Part shown: positions 24,600-37,261 of the stretch, piece by piece
How the letters are laid out: each line of letters starts with the position of its first letter
How positions within the stretch are numbered: position 1 is the first letter of the stretch
Source: Rhynchospora pubera
Lineage: Eukaryota > Streptophyta > Magnoliopsida > Poales > Cyperaceae
Reading direction: 5' to 3'
Assembly (NCBI GenBank): GCA_028095005.1
Contig: CM051461.1
Coordinates: forward strand, 169,577,144 to 169,641,143
Length of the DNA: 64,000 bases
Program-made: the position numbers and the translations under genes
Notes under the pieces: model-generated
What the model saw: only the letters and a program-made list of their open reading frames with translations
Databases searched by the model: none
What the model was told of the DNA's origin: nothing

Positions 24600-25195
24600 T
24601 TGATTTAAGAATCAATTAAATGAGTGTGTGAAGTCCATAAAGGTCTTTTTGTGGCCGGCCCATTAGGGTGGTGGTAAGTAGTTGACATACTTGTAAATAG
24701 ATGGAACTATTTGCTAGGGTTTGAGCCTTATAAAAGGACCTCTTTGGAGGCTCCTTTGAGCTCCCTCTCTCTCTTCCTTCTTTGGCCGCCATTAACCTTC
24801 CCTCCTCTTCTCTTTTGGTCGGCGCCACCACTCTCCTCCCACCACCATTGCTCATGTGTTGAGCTTCATTCTCCCCCCTAATTAAATAGTTAATTGAGAA
24901 GACGAGAAAAACTAGGGATTAGCCTAAACCTTCTAGCTACTAGCATAGCTTATAGGTTTTGGTTAATTTCGTGATGGACTCGAGGTTGATTTGGAAAGGG
25001 GTTGCGCGGAGAGCACGCCACCGATTTTTAAGCCGTAGAATCGAGTCTCTTGATTGCGATATCAAGAGAGGTACAATTTTTCACCTATCTCTTGTGTCGA
25101 ATTGCTTAAGCACTAGATTCTTGAGGTGCTTCTTGTTTTGGATGGTTAATTAAATGTAATTAACATAAAATATGAAAATTAGCACTTTCCTAACA
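24600..25195 (+). mobile_element. 3' part of an LTR (same family as the solo LTR at 46809)
   Basis: Shares with 47950-48568, in order, TGGCCGGCC, a TATA box (TATAAAA, 24729-24735), CTCATGTGTTGAGC, a stretch containing CTAGGGATTAG, TGGACTCGAGGT, CTTGAT and ATCAAGAGAGGTA, and an end in TAACA. The 5' part of the LTR is missing here. Confidence 0.75.
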
Positions 25196-25204
25196 ATACA
25201 CAAA

Positions 25205-25985
25205 CACAACTGTCAGGTTTTTGATATGTACTCCGTTGTTAGATATTATTTGAGTCCCTTATCATATGTTTTGTACTATTTTAAGCCTATGCTAAAATAC
25301 CAAACACATCTACTAGGTTCTTGATATGTACTCCCTTGTTATATATTATTTACTCCCTTATGCTATATTTTGTACTCCTTTAAGATTATGCTAAAATACC
25401 AAACATACCTGCCAGGTTCTTGATATGTACTCTCTTGTTAGATATTATTTACTCTCTTATCCTATATTTTGTACTCCTTTAAGATTATGCTAAAATACCA
25501 AACACACCTGCGAGGTTCTTGATATGTATTGCCTTGTTATATATTATTTACTCCCTTATCATATGTTTTGTACTCCTTTAATATTATGCTAAAATACCAA
25601 ACACACATGCTAGGTTCTTGATATATACTCCCTTGTTAGATATTATTTACTCCCTTATCCTATATTTTGTACTCCTTTAAGATTATGCTAAAATACTAAA
25701 CACACATGCCAGGTTCTTGATATGTATTTCCTTGTTAGATATTATTTACTCCTTTATCCTATATTTTATACTCCTTTAAGCCTATATTAGAACAACAAAC
25801 AAACAACAAAGCTTCTTGATATGTACTCCCTTATCTTATGGTCTGTACTCTTTTAAAACTATGCTAAAATACCAAACACACCTGCCAGGTTCTTGATATG
25901 TACTCTCTTGTTAGATACTATTTACTTCCTTATCCTATATTTTGTACTCGTTTAAGCCTATACTAAAACAGCAAACAAAACGCTT
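25205..25985. repeat. Tandem array, ~8 units of ~100 bp
   Basis: Each unit carries AGGTTCTTGATATGTACT, then TTAGATATTATTTACTCCC, TATATTTTGTACTCCTTTAA, and ATGCTAAAATACCAAACAC. Spacing is about 98-100 bp and units are ~85-95% alike by eye. It starts 10 bases after the LTR fragment ends. Confidence 0.85.
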
Positions 25986-26089
25986 AAAGAAGTAGAAAAA
26001 TTCAATACATTTTATAATTAACAAATACATAATCCCTTATGTAAATTACCTGAGAAGATGGTACTGGCTTGTTAAGTAACTTGCAAATG

Positions 26090-28890
26090 AGAATAAAGGA
26101 GTATATACTAAAGAAGCATTTCAGATACTAAAGAAGTATATACTACAGAAGCAACTTGTTAAGTACTCCTTTCCAAATAAGCATTTCAGATACTAAAGAA
26201 GTATATACTTCTTTATAAGGGAGTATATACTTCTTCATAAGGGGATGAAATAAGCATTCAATATACTAAGGGAGTACATACTTCTTAATAAGGGAGCATA
26301 AACTTCTTCATGAGTGGTTTAAATGAACATTATAGATACAAATTTCACCAAGCTCATTCAAATAATTGATTTCAAACAAAATATAAAAATCTAGATCTGT
26401 TTCCGAACAATTGATTTCTAGATAAATTTGAAAGATTAGAACAGATGTGAATTTATTTTCAATTTCAAAACCATAAATCAAACAACATTTCAGGTGAACA
26501 ACACTAAGAACACCATACCAAGCTATATAACCACAAAAGGGATGGATCTTCGCATAAATCTAACATTTACAAGAACACAAATCACAAAAAAGGACGAAAT
26601 CAAACATGTTTGAATAATTTTTTATTTGTACATGACACTCGATAAATACTGAATTGTAAAGTTGAGGCAACTAGGTATCCTTTTTGAGGTCGATGATAGA
26701 TTCTTCAGTGTTAATCATGTACAAAACTCCCTTGTAAGTTGTAACGAATCTCGCTCTTAGATGTGAGACTAATCAAACTACCGATGTATGACTGTTGTCG
26801 CTCCGCCACCAAATCTGCTCGACGCAGGTGTCGATTTCTCCGACGACGTCGCCGACTGCCAATTGAAGATCTACATTTGGGCTATATATTTAATATAAAT
26901 ATTGGCCCATTAATTTAATATAACTATTTATATTAAATTGTGTTGAACTGAAAATAATTATTAACTAATTAATAATTATTGTGGGATTATCTAATACATT
27001 AAATCATTTCGATATGATCCTTTTACCTTAATTAATTATATCATTATATAATCAATTAATCAACTCATCATATTTTCGCAACACACACTGATGTGAATAA
27101 ATGACTAATGTACTGTATGGTTAAATTTCGATCTGTGTGACCCTTTAAGGATTTATGCTAAGTTGGACATTGAAATAAATCGTTATTTATTTCCAATAAT
27201 CATAAGCGGTATCTAGCAACACGTTATGATTCCCAATTCGCATAAATAGTGTACTGCTACAATATTTAAATCCTACATAAGAGAATAAAAGTATTTCTCT
27301 ATTTTGATTCTTATGTCTCACAATATCATCGTATAATCCAAGATAGGAATATGTCATTCTTACAGATTATACGTTTCTTGATCTAGAGTTGATCGCTTAG
27401 TTGCGCGCATACGTTTCAACTCCATCAAGGGGTCCAAACATATATCGTCACTCACTAAGTGAATTAATGAGGGACATACGGTTTTCTTGATGATTAGTTT
27501 TTCCCTGCACAATTCAAGAGAACATAAATAAAGTCCGTATAGCAGCACTTATCAGGAATTAGCGGTAGACAATATTTATTGAACCTATCCTCATGTGGAA
27601 AAGATAAACATCTCAAACTTAGAACCAAAATCATAACGAAATAAATAATGACACATAACACAATCCATATATTTATTTCGTTGGGTTAAGTCCTGTACTA
27701 TGTTCCATAACATATACATATGCAATTAAGTTGGTAATTCTTTACCTATAATTAGTAGAACTTAATCATCACTTAACTTGCATACTAATCTTATATGATA
27801 ATTAATGTTACTTTGTTAATTAGCAAGATTATGGATCATTTAGATTTATTATTGTCATTCTAAAGAATGATCAACAGAGATCTACAATTCAGATCCTCAA
27901 CATGAATAATCTATCAATAATAAACCTAGGAACAGATGATAAAATATCATCCATAACATAAACTAATATTTAAGTCATCAAATTATTGACTTCTAGGACA
28001 TAACTCCAACAGTTATAACATTCGACAATTCTATATTTTACAGATTAATGTCAGTAATGATAAACATGTTGTTGCTTACCAGCTACTACTAGATCCTATC
28101 AACGAGGTGAAGCCGAAATTTAGATCTGCAAGTGAGTGTGTTCTCTTTGATTTTGAGGAAGAAAACTGAACTTGGTGGTTGACTGAGAAGATTACAAAAC
28201 TTGGTCGTGAGTATAACTTTGTTGGTGTTGTTTATTTTTTGCTGAGTGAATTTTGTTTGGGGAATAACTCTTATTTGTTCAGTGAATTTCGTTTAGTGAA
28301 TAGTAATGTTGGTATTTTATTTGAACAAAGTTGGATGAAATTTTAATATTGGATGTTTATTTGAACCCCTTATGAAGAAATATACTCTCTTTTTAAGAAT
28401 TACTCCCTTATTATATTGAATTCTTATTTATACAATTTTTTGTCTATTTGTTAAATGTCAATTTTGTATTCCATACGCAGAAGTATATACTCTCTTACGG
28501 AGAAATATTTACTTTTTAATTAATATTTTTAATTCTTAATCTGATTATCCTTATTTGAAATTTCTATGTTGAATGCTTATCTGAACCTTTTTACGAAAAA
28601 GTATATACTCCCATATGGAAAAGTATATACTTCTTTTAGAAGAAGTATATACTTCCTTAACATTTTCAATTCTTATTTACACAATTTTATATGCTTGTTA
28701 AATGATAATTTTGTATTTCATATGTAGAAGTATATACTCCCTTACGGAAAAGTATTTGCTTCCTTGTATTTCCAACTGATAGCTCCAAACGGCAAAATTT
28801 GATATATTAATAATATTATTAATTTTTTAAATTTTATTAGAAAATACATTTATATACTCCTTTACACTAATAGAAGTACTCCCAGTTTTT
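26090..28890. repeat. Dispersed AGTATATACTTC short repeats around an LTR fragment
   Basis: The word AAGTATATACT with GGGAGTATATACTTCTT variants occurs repeatedly at 26100-26330 and again at 28380-28890, on either side of the minus-strand LTR piece. It resembles one non-autonomous element split by the LTR. No ends or TSD found. A short GC-rich piece at 26780-26870 may be exon-derived. Confidence 0.45.
26880..28011 (-). mobile_element. 5' part of an LTR, inverted orientation
   Basis: Reading the minus strand from 28011, TGTTGGAGTTATGTCCTAGA matches the start of the solo LTR at 46809 (TGTTAGAGATATGTCCTAGA). It is followed by shared blocks including ATTTATTTCGTT, CACATGAGGATAGGTTCAAT, GTCCCTCATTAATTCACTTA and GCGAATTGGGAATCATAACG. 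The match is lost near 26880, so the 3' half is missing. Confidence 0.8.
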
Positions 28891-29968
28891 TATTGACGTC
28901 AGCGTCGCACAATCGTGCTGAAATCACAATGCTCCTTTTCTTTTGGACCAGCACGTCAGTATTTTAGGACAGCTTCGTATGGGATGTCCTAGGATGTCAT
29001 TTTTCAGATGTCCATATCAGCTCCGCCTAAAATTTACTACTAGACTCGCATTATTTTTAATTCTGGCCTTGTCAGCCTTTTTTGTTATTGTTTTCATTTA
29101 GGGTTGCATAACGTGGAAAAGGATCATGAAACAAAGTTGTTGCTTTAATCGTTTTATTTATGGCACGAACAAAAATTTATTTGCGTTAACTGTTTCGTTT
29201 CAATAAACAATCAAAACGATTGAAACGATCAATTAACTGACAATTAATTTTTATACGTATTTTTCTATTTTGAAACAAGCAAAACGTGTATCTAAGTGTT
29301 AGATTTGTTGTTTTGACATTTAATTTTTATACATGTTTCTCTATTTTGCATCTATACTGACCGGTTCAATATTATAATATTTCCGGTTCATCAACAGAGA
29401 GAGCAATAAATTCTAATTGGATATTTGTTTTTCATACCCGCGGTTTATACTTCAATTCTGTGAACCGTGTGGTGGGAACGATCTGTCCAGCAGGTCACCT
29501 GCATAGTGCATGCTGCATGTTCTAGAGAATTATATACACCAAGCTCGTAGAATAAACAATCAAAATACCTCTGCTCTGGCGGGACCCGCATGAGGAAGGA
29601 CGTGACGTACAACCATGTCTTTCTCTGTCATGTCGTTTAAAAGTCATTGTGACCTGCTACACATCTGAATACACAAAAAACCAAACTCTTTTGCGGCAGC
29701 ATTTCATCCGTACGATGACAATCCGTGGATTTGAACTCAGGTGTGCACTGTTTCTCGCTGATGTATGCAAAAAACTAAAAAAATTAGTATAGTACAAATT
29801 TGAAGTGCCCCAGCAAATTATCATAAAATAAGACCGCATCCGTAGAATTAATGCTACTTCTCAGGGCAAATTAAAACAAACATACCGAATTTTTTTATTA
29901 TTATTTCTTATTCTAATTTTTTATTCTTATTTCTTATCCTACCCTTGTCCAAACACACCCACATCTAT
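28891..29968. other. Non-coding; remnant of a TAGGGTTGCATAACG element
   Basis: From about 29099 the sequence TAGGGTTGCATAACGTGG matches the inverted right end of the hAT-like element at 32316-32980 and is followed by CGATTGAAACGAT-type words. The other end was not found. No gene. Confidence 0.4.
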
Positions 29969-30125
29969 GGGTGTGTTTGGATTGTTGGAAGAAAGAAGAA
30001 GAAGAAGGAAGAAAAAGAAAAAAAATTATAAACAATCCAAACTCTTCACAAAATTACACACTTCCCAATACTTCTTCCCACTTCTTCCCTTCTTCCCTTC
30101 TTCCCACACCCATCCAAACGCACCC
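29969..30125. mobile_element. Tourist/Harbinger-like MITE, 157 bp
   Basis: TSD TAT (29966-29968 and 30126-30128). Ends are GGGTGTGTTTGGATTG and ATCCAAACGCACCC. Confidence 0.8.
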
Positions 30126-30128
30126 TAT

Positions 30129-31636
30129 AAGATAAGATGTAACATAAGGTCACTATCGAATAGTAAAATCCATCAATAATTTTTAATTCAAACATTTGAA
30201 GAAAAAAGCAAATGAAAGGAACAGGTGAAATAGTCCCCCAATTCTATCCAAAACGTCAGGGTGGTTTCCAATTTTTTAATAGTACTTGAAATCTTACGCA
30301 TCACAAAAACAATCTTGTAACAAAAACTTTCTGATAAATTAACAAATGTTAAATAACTAATAACTTTTTATCTGTAACTGGTACTAGATCAGATAAAACA
30401 CAAGTAAAAATCCAAGCTATTACAAAAAATGCAGTACCAGACGTTGGTATTTCTGGGCTTTGATCTGTAACTAGGTCTAGGGGCAGGAAACACCGGCGAG
30501 TGGCGGTGAACACTACTGTTGGTGGCAGTGTTCGGTATTTATGGGCTTTGATTTTTTTTTTTTTAAATCGCTGGAATCACTCTCTTTGCGCTGGAATCGC
30601 TCATTCATTTTCTGTGATTTGAAAGTTAAAACAAGAAAGAAGTGAATCAGATGCTTTTGTAGGCTCTTTTGGGGTTAGGTAAAATTTACATGTATACCCT
30701 TTTTATTCTATTAATCTGTGTAAGGTCCTAATCATTCTCCCAATTTCGCCATAAGATTAAAGAATAATCGGGAAAAATATTAATAATATCAAGTACATGA
30801 ATAGATCTATCTACATTTATACCTCAAGTTACATTAATAAAAATAAGTTTTGTACTCTAAAAACTCTTCGAGATGCTTAAATTAACATTAAAGCACTTGT
30901 AAATCACATGAATGCTCAATATTCAATCATATACGAAAAAAATTACAAAATTAATAATCTTTTTAAGTTTCATTTGTCTTTGAAATAATTTAGCAACTAC
31001 GAACAAAAATGGAGGTAAAAAACTCACAAGTAGCATTCTATTGATGTGGTTCTAATGTATGATGATCTACTAGATTGCCTAGGGGTCCTTCAAGTACTAA
31101 TAAGGACATCTTGGAATGGGAAATAAATTGGATAAAGGTTGAAAACATTACTTGGTCCAAAATCGAATTCATTTTTCTTTTTTTTTTTGTTTCTCGTTAT
31201 AATTTAATAAGTTTTATATCCCCAGGGAAAAAAATGCCACTACAGCAAATGTGGTTGAGGTTATGTGTGCATTTCTTTTCCAAGCCACCTAATTATATCG
31301 TTCAACGGCTCACAGGTTCCAAACACAACACAAATCAAAGAATTAGTTAATTACAAAACCCTGATGCTATTGTTTACGAATACGATACTAGCAAAAGCAA
31401 TGCTTAAATATTTTATTGAATACCTTGTGTGTGTCAAATGAAAATACAATATGTACGTCAAAAAAAGAAAAGATAAAATAAACTATCCTTTTGACAAAGA
31501 GACTACAACCTAGGAAAAATCTGAAGAAATTATATCACAAATTCACCAAAGAATCCCTTGTCACAGTGAAGATGAGCTGTCATGTCTTTGCATGCTCAGA
31601 AGTCAAAAAGAGCGCCAAGCATATCATCTCTACTAC
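30129..31636. other. Non-coding stretch
   Basis: AT-rich with a short GC-richer patch near 30480-30540. No supported gene or repeat. Confidence 0.4.
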
Positions 31637-31953
31637 TAGACCTGTCAAACATGAAACGTTTTAACGTTTCCGTTTCTGTTCCGCCGAAACGGAACGTTAA
31701 ATGAAAGCTGAAATGGGTTCCGTTTTCAGAAACGGAACGGAAACGGAATCAAAATTTGTTAACGTAAATGAAACGGAACACGGAAATGAGTTGAAATCAA
31801 TAGGAAATGTGAGGCGGAACGTTAAACGGAACAGAAATTTGTTACGTTTGCCGAAACGGAACGGAAATGAAACAGCCATTTCGTTCCGTTACCGAAACGG
31901 AACGGAAACGGAAATGGCTGTTCCGTTTCCACCTCTAACGTTTGACAGGTCTA
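31637..31953. mobile_element. hAT-like MITE, 317 bp (copy 5)
   Basis: TSD TCTACTAC at 31629-31636 and 31954-31961. TIRs are TAGACCTGTCAAAC and the inverse of GTTTGACAGGTCTA. The interior is diverged from copies 2 and 3 but has the same word structure. Confidence 0.9.
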
Positions 31954-32315
31954 TCTACTACGCCAAGTGACTAGTCATACACTAATTAATTTATTTCGAA
32001 TTTCAATAAAAAATAAGCACACTAAAATTGGTGAAAAGAAAATTAGCGATATAATGCCAAAATATATTTTGATAGTGTGTCCTTGAGCAGAACGATTAAG
32101 ACCCAAATTACAACACTGAATCACTGACTTATTATTGATAACCAGTTAACCACGAGTCCACGACCCATATATGGGCTTTAACATTTTGAGGCCCGTGTAC
32201 ATGACAGAAGGGCTGAAACTTTAAATTTATTGAGCCTATATTTACACTTGTAAGTTGTAACAATGTATAATCTAAATATCTAATTCTTTCGAATAAGTTT
32301 ACCATATATTATAAG

Positions 32316-32980
32316 TACGGCTGAAAAAGTAGCCGTTTCAACCGTTCTTTCGTTTAGTTTCGTCCGAAACGGAACGGTAACGATAAAGATTTCAATTTCG
32401 TTTAAAGAACGGAACAACTAACGCAAATAGAAATATTGTTTCGTCTCACAACGGAACAATTAGTGAAAATGGTACGTTTAGTGGTCGTTTATTTCGCGCA
32501 TCTCGTCTAAAATTTTTTTCATGATTTTATTATTAGATTGTAGAGGACCTCAACGGAGAGCTCGAGGGAGAAACAAGTAAAATTAGATTTCTGCAACGTC
32601 GCTCCGTCATTTCTCCGCCAAACACAGTCACATCTATCTCTCTCGCCTCTGCACCACCCAGTACAATCGCCGTCGAGAGCGAGAGGTGATGATGGTGCCT
32701 CCTAACCCTTTCCCACTAACCTAACCTATCATTTTTCTATCTCTGTTTCATACAAAATGCAGAATAGTTTATTTTCTTGCATCTTAATAAAAATACAAAA
32801 CAGTTAGGTAGTCAAAGACGGTTATAACCGTTTTGATCGTTTCCATCAACGAAACGATCAACGCAACATATGTTAAACAGGTGCAACAATCAACGAATAA
32901 GTATAAAAATTCTATGCATCAATGCAACGGTTAACGAAAATGACTACTTTCGTGGTCGTTTTCCACGTTATGCACCCCTA
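32316..32980. mobile_element. hAT-like element, 665 bp, with unrelated central segment
   Basis: TSD ATTATAAG at 32308-32315 and 32981-32988. Left end TACGGCTGAAAAAG; right end inverted TAGGGGTGCATAACG. Both flanks are rich in AACGGAAC/GTTTCGTC words. The middle (about 32540-32720) is GC- and CT-rich, unlike the rest, and looks like a captured gene leader. Confidence 0.8.
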
Positions 32981-32988
32981 ATTATAAG

Positions 32989-33190
32989 CCTGCATAACGT
33001 GGACAACAGTCACGCAAATGTTCTTTCGTTAATCGTTTCATCCATTAGCACGAAAATTTTATTTGTTGCGTGTTTCGTTCCGTCATTTGAACAAAAGAAA
33101 ATTTTGTTACGTTAACCATTTCGTCCACGAAAACGATTAGAATGGTTTAACCGTTTTAACTGTTTTAACAATTGTTTTTATTTTTGTAGC
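32989..33190. repeat. Truncated relative of the preceding hAT-like element
   Basis: Begins CCTGCATAACGTGGACAAC right after the neighbour's TSD and has the same AACGATT/CGTTTTAAC words. It lacks a matching second end. A similar remnant lies at 35021-35236. Confidence 0.45.
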
Positions 33191-33289
33191 ACAGCCAATA
33201 TTAATAAATAGGCCTGAACCAATAATAAACATAACTAACTAAAGTTTACATCCAGAGCATAACAATCTATGCTCTGCAGAAATCAGGGC

Positions 33290-34376
33290 TTTTGAGCTGC
33301 AAAAGCATTTTGGGAGGAGTTACCATGCCACGCTGTGCCATCAGCTCTCGCCTTCTCCTTTGCCTGATCACTTAAAGCTCTAGATCATCGTAGTTAGAAA
33401 AAAAGATCAGAAGTTTCTTAGTATACAAACAGAAATAATGACAAAGCATAATAACTTTAAATTTCTTTGGCATCAATAGGATGGAATCAGTTTGTACCAG
33501 AATCTGACTGAAATGTTACTAGAGAGAGACCCTATAAAGCAATTAACAGGGCGTCATGAAAAGCATTTTCAATTTCCAGTTCAGACATTATATTCAAGGA
33601 ATGCAAAGGAAAATCTCTCTCAACAAACCCAAATCAATAATTGTCAAAATAGCAGAAAATGTAAACAAAAGTGAGATTCGCTACTTTTTGCTAATACAAG
33701 TATCGATTTTTGAACTATAGGAACTGAAGCCACAATTTTGAGCAAAATTTTGTTCAAATCATTTGAACTATAGGAACTGAAGCCACATTTTTTAGCGAAA
33801 TTTTGTTCAATGATTTGTCAGAGAAACCATAGCGAACATACATCAGTAAATAGATCAATGAAAGAGATCTAATTTACAGAATTTTGAGGCCTAAACCCTA
33901 GATTTATCAGAAGATAAGACAAAAAACGACAAAGAGATCGACAACTAACCATTGATGATTACACGGAGAATTAGCCTAAAGTGTGTGTGAGAGAGAGGCT
34001 AGCAAATCCATTTGCAGGGTTTCAAAGGGAGAGGCTAGCAAACAGGAGATCCAACTCCTCATCTTGGGAAACAGTTCTCTGCTAATCACAAAATCAGAAC
34101 CATCAATAACAAAAAAAGATAGCTTAAGTCACACAAAAGAAATTAGAAAATTAGAAACTGTACCTGGATAGACAGAAGATGAAGCAGCTTGTGCAAAACC
34201 CTCACACGGTGGATTGCATAGCTACTATTGGAAGGAAGCTTGGTAACTCTAGACAACTCAGCACGAACAGCATTTTGCTTCTCCTCCAATTGAGCCTTCG
34301 TCAAGTTGCTCTCCAGTTTAGAATTTGCCTCTTTGGAGATATGGGAACTATCGTCACACTCCATGTGATGATCCAT
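33290..34376 (-). CDS. Small protein gene, family not named; exon structure partly resolved
   Basis: The first coding exon starts at ATG 34374-34376 (MDHHMECDDSSHISKEANSK) and runs ~71 codons to a CAG|GTACAG donor at about 34164. It is hydrophilic and helical, with QLEEKQNAVRAELSRVTKLP and AIHRVRVLHKLLHLLSIQ, a conserved-looking block for a short plant protein. The ATG sits directly after a CAG acceptor, implying a leader intron. A good final-exon candidate is at about 33290-33385 (ALSDQAKEKARADGTAWHGN, ending FAAQKP and a stop), after a TCTAG acceptor. Its phase does not match the first exon directly, so a middle exon or a lesion is needed. Function unknown. Confidence 0.45.
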
Positions 34377-34489
34377 CTGACAATGTAAATCCAGAAATTC
34401 TGTTAGATTAATTCATCACACACAATACTGCACTGATTGTTGGTTTTTTGTTGTTTGGTTTCATTTTGTTATAAATGAGACTGGGTGGC

Positions 34490-34652
34490 GGGAATTGCTT
34501 AGGGCACTCCCATCTTACTCATCCACTCCCAAAAATGACTAAAATATCCTCTCTTCAGGGCTAAAATCTGAGAATATCAAAACAGAAGAGGAGGGTATTT
34601 TGGTCATTTTCGGGAATGAATGAGCAAGAGGGGAGTAAGCTGAGCAATTCCC
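34490..34652. mobile_element. MULE-like MITE inside a probable leader intron
   Basis: Ends are GGGAATTGCTTAGG and, inverted, GGGAATTGCTCAGC; near-matching flanks are CTGGGTGGC and CTGGTGGCG. Same family as 14447-14620. It lies between the leader exon (about 34752-34935) and the ATG exon. Confidence 0.65.
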
Positions 34653-34725
34653 CTGGTGGCGCTCCCACCTTTTTTTCAAAAAAAAAAAATACTGCACTGA
34701 TTGAAACAATAATTTCGTACTGATT

Positions 34726-34875
34726 GAGAGAGAGAGAGAGAGAGAGATGACCTGGTGGTGGTGTTGCGCCGAGGCCGATTTCTCCGATGGCTCTGGTTTT
34801 GTCTCGTTTGAGAGAGAGAGAGAGAGAGAGAGTAGAGAGCAGCGGCAATCTTTTCCGAATTCTCCTATTTCTCCG

Positions 34876-34911
<36 letters not shown>

Positions 34912-34940
34912 CAGCCACAGCAGAGAGGAGCGGCAGAAAT
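34726..34940 (-). promoter_or_regulatory. Probable non-coding leader exon with (CT)n tracts
   Basis: On the minus strand, three CT runs (34880-34909, 34812-34832, 34726-34748) alternate with CG-containing sequence. The exon could end at a CACCAG|GTCATC donor near 34752. With the CAG acceptor directly before the ATG at 34376, this fits a 5' UTR intron. Inferred from sequence only. Confidence 0.4.
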
Positions 34941-35020
34941 GACGTGGGAGAGGCGTGTAGGGTTTGTATTTTACTCGTTTTCTCCGCCTGTTGAGTCAGC
35001 AATCATCTTAATAACACAAC

Positions 35021-36575
35021 TGTAGAATCATGCACGAAACAACAGTTGAAACGAAACGAAACCGCACCATTCCGTTAACTGTTTCGTTAAATCAACAAAT
35101 TATATCTATTTGCAGTTTTGCACTAACCGTTTCGCCCCTTACACGAAACCAGAATTTCCTAACCGTTATCGTTTCGTTTGACACGAAATAAAATGAAATA
35201 AGGCTGAAACAATTTCCGTTTGCAACCTTACTTATAATACTAGGAGCAGTACCTATCCAATGTGTGGGCGAATTTGAATATGCGAAAAATATGTGGAATA
35301 AGAGAATAAGAAAATTCTAATATAGGTGGATGACTTATTCGGAATAAGAAATTTTGTGCACGAACCAAATATGGAACAAGGGATTTCGAATAAGGGCCTA
35401 TTCAAAGGCTTGTTCCAATTCCATCATTGTGTTGGAACAAAAAATGAATAAGGAAATTGAATAAGAGTGAGGAGAGAGAAATCCATGTTTATTCCAACCT
35501 CTTATTCAACGTGCATCCAAACACAGATCTGTATTTTGTTAGTTTGATTTTGCATAAAGGCGTGTTTGCATCTTGAAAATATAATACAACATGATGCACA
35601 ATTTTTTGTTGCTCATGCTCCACTGTTGCAACAGAGTTAATGATCATACTTAATTCAATGACATGCTTTGTTTAAGAAAATCAAAAACAAAAGAAAAGTT
35701 AAACAATAAATTTAACATTTGAAAGTCTTATAGTACCAGTCACCGGGATATCTCGCTAAAAACAAGAGAAAGTCGGACTGATATTTTAAATGAAACAAGC
35801 ATAAAATACTCACTATCGCAATTTGGTTAATACCATAAATTTGGAACCAATCATCAACAATTAACTTCCATATCCATTGAACAAATAGGGATTTCTCTAT
35901 TCAAGGCACGAAATAATTAAAGCTAACACCTAAAGATGTAAAATTGTGATATTCATAAAGGGGCCGTTTGGATCGTTTAGGAATTTGGAGAATTTCATAT
36001 TTCTAAGCATAAATTTATTAAAAAGTGTGTAACTTTATAAAGAATTTGAATTGTTTATAATAAATTTGGGTGTAGAAATTTGAAATTCTCCAAAATCCCA
36101 ACACATCCAAACAGCCCCTTTTATGTGGCATGATCCTCCTCTTTTACTAAAAAGATGTTTGTGATCGTAGAGCAACAGCTAATGGACTGTTATCCATAAA
36201 CTTGGCCACCCCTGTGATCTAAATATACTGCAATCAAGTCATCCACCTATATTAGAATTATATATAATTATCATTAGATGGTAGGTTAATCCAGTGTTGA
36301 TAGTTCACTGAATTATATACTGTAATCAAGTCATCCACCTGTATGTTGTAATCTTTACTCTTGAACTTCTGCAACCAAATCATACAATCAACAAATGAAT
36401 TAATTAATTAATTAATTGATTATTTCTTACAAATCAATAAATAAACAAATATCTTACTGAATGTCTTCTTTTGCTTTGTACGTGTTCTTAAATTCACTCG
36501 TCAATGATGAGTTGAACCAGTTTTTTTCCGAAAAAGATACGATTTTCCACTACCTGGACCAGTACCTGTTCCACC
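35021..36575. other. Non-coding: decayed repeats
   Basis: 35021-35236 is a remnant rich in AACGAAAC/GTTTCGTT words whose inverted right end reads TAAGGTTGCAAACGG. 35280-35530 has GAATAAG/CTTATTC words. 35957-36120 is a decayed Tourist-like element (GGGGCCGTTTGGATCG and ATCCAAACAGCCCC). No gene. Confidence 0.5.
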
Positions 36576-37253
36576 TAGGGCTGTCAATGGATAAGGTAGG
36601 GTACGGTAGAGATATTTTCGTTACCCGCATCAGTTAAAATTTTTTTTATCCATACCCTACCCGTACCCGTTAAAAATTAACTTACCCGTACCCTACCCTT
36701 ACCCGTTATGAATTAACGATAAGGGTAGGGTAACGGTAGGAAACGAATAATAATGATACTAATAATTCAATAAAAAATGTACAATAGGATGAATAAATAA
36801 TATCAAATAAATATAATAAAGTGCAAAATTGAATAATACTTTAAATATAATAAAATCATATAATATCTTCTCATGAAAAATATATATAACTAATTAATAA
36901 TTAAAAGTTTACTTACTCATCATCATGAATTATAAATTATTAATGTAGTATATTGTCTCAGTTAAATCTATCAATTGAATTGACTTATTAGTTATTAACA
37001 TATTAATTGGATATTATAATCATATATTTTCCCATTAATGATTATCAATTATATATTATATATATAACGGTATGGGTAAATAACGGTTACGAAATAGCGT
37101 TATCCTTACCCTTACCCAATAAATTAACGAAAATTTTTTCTTATCCATACCCATACCCGATAACTTAATGAAAATAAAATCTTACCCATATCCGTCTTAT
37201 CGAATACGATACGGGTAGGGTAAACGATTAAAAGGGTACCGTTGACAGCCTTA
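36576..37253. mobile_element. hAT-like MITE, 678 bp, TACCCGT-rich
   Basis: Perfect 8-bp TSD GTTCCACC (36568-36575 and 37254-37261). Ends are TAGGGCTGTCAATGG and, inverted, TAAGGCTGTCAACGG. The outer parts are filled with TACCCGTACCC and GGGTAGGGTA words, with an AT-rich centre. No coding capacity. Confidence 0.88.
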
Positions 37254-37261
37254 GTTCCACC

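Noticed and set aside
25205..25985. CRISPR-like array
   Set aside because: Units of ~100 bp vary throughout with no constant repeat/variable spacer alternation; it is an ordinary tandem array in plant DNA.
32316..35236. One large element from 32316 to 35236 with inverted TATTATAAGTA ends
   Set aside because: The 8-bp direct TSD ATTATAAG fits the smaller element 32316-32980 exactly; the outer pair is inverted, not a direct duplication.
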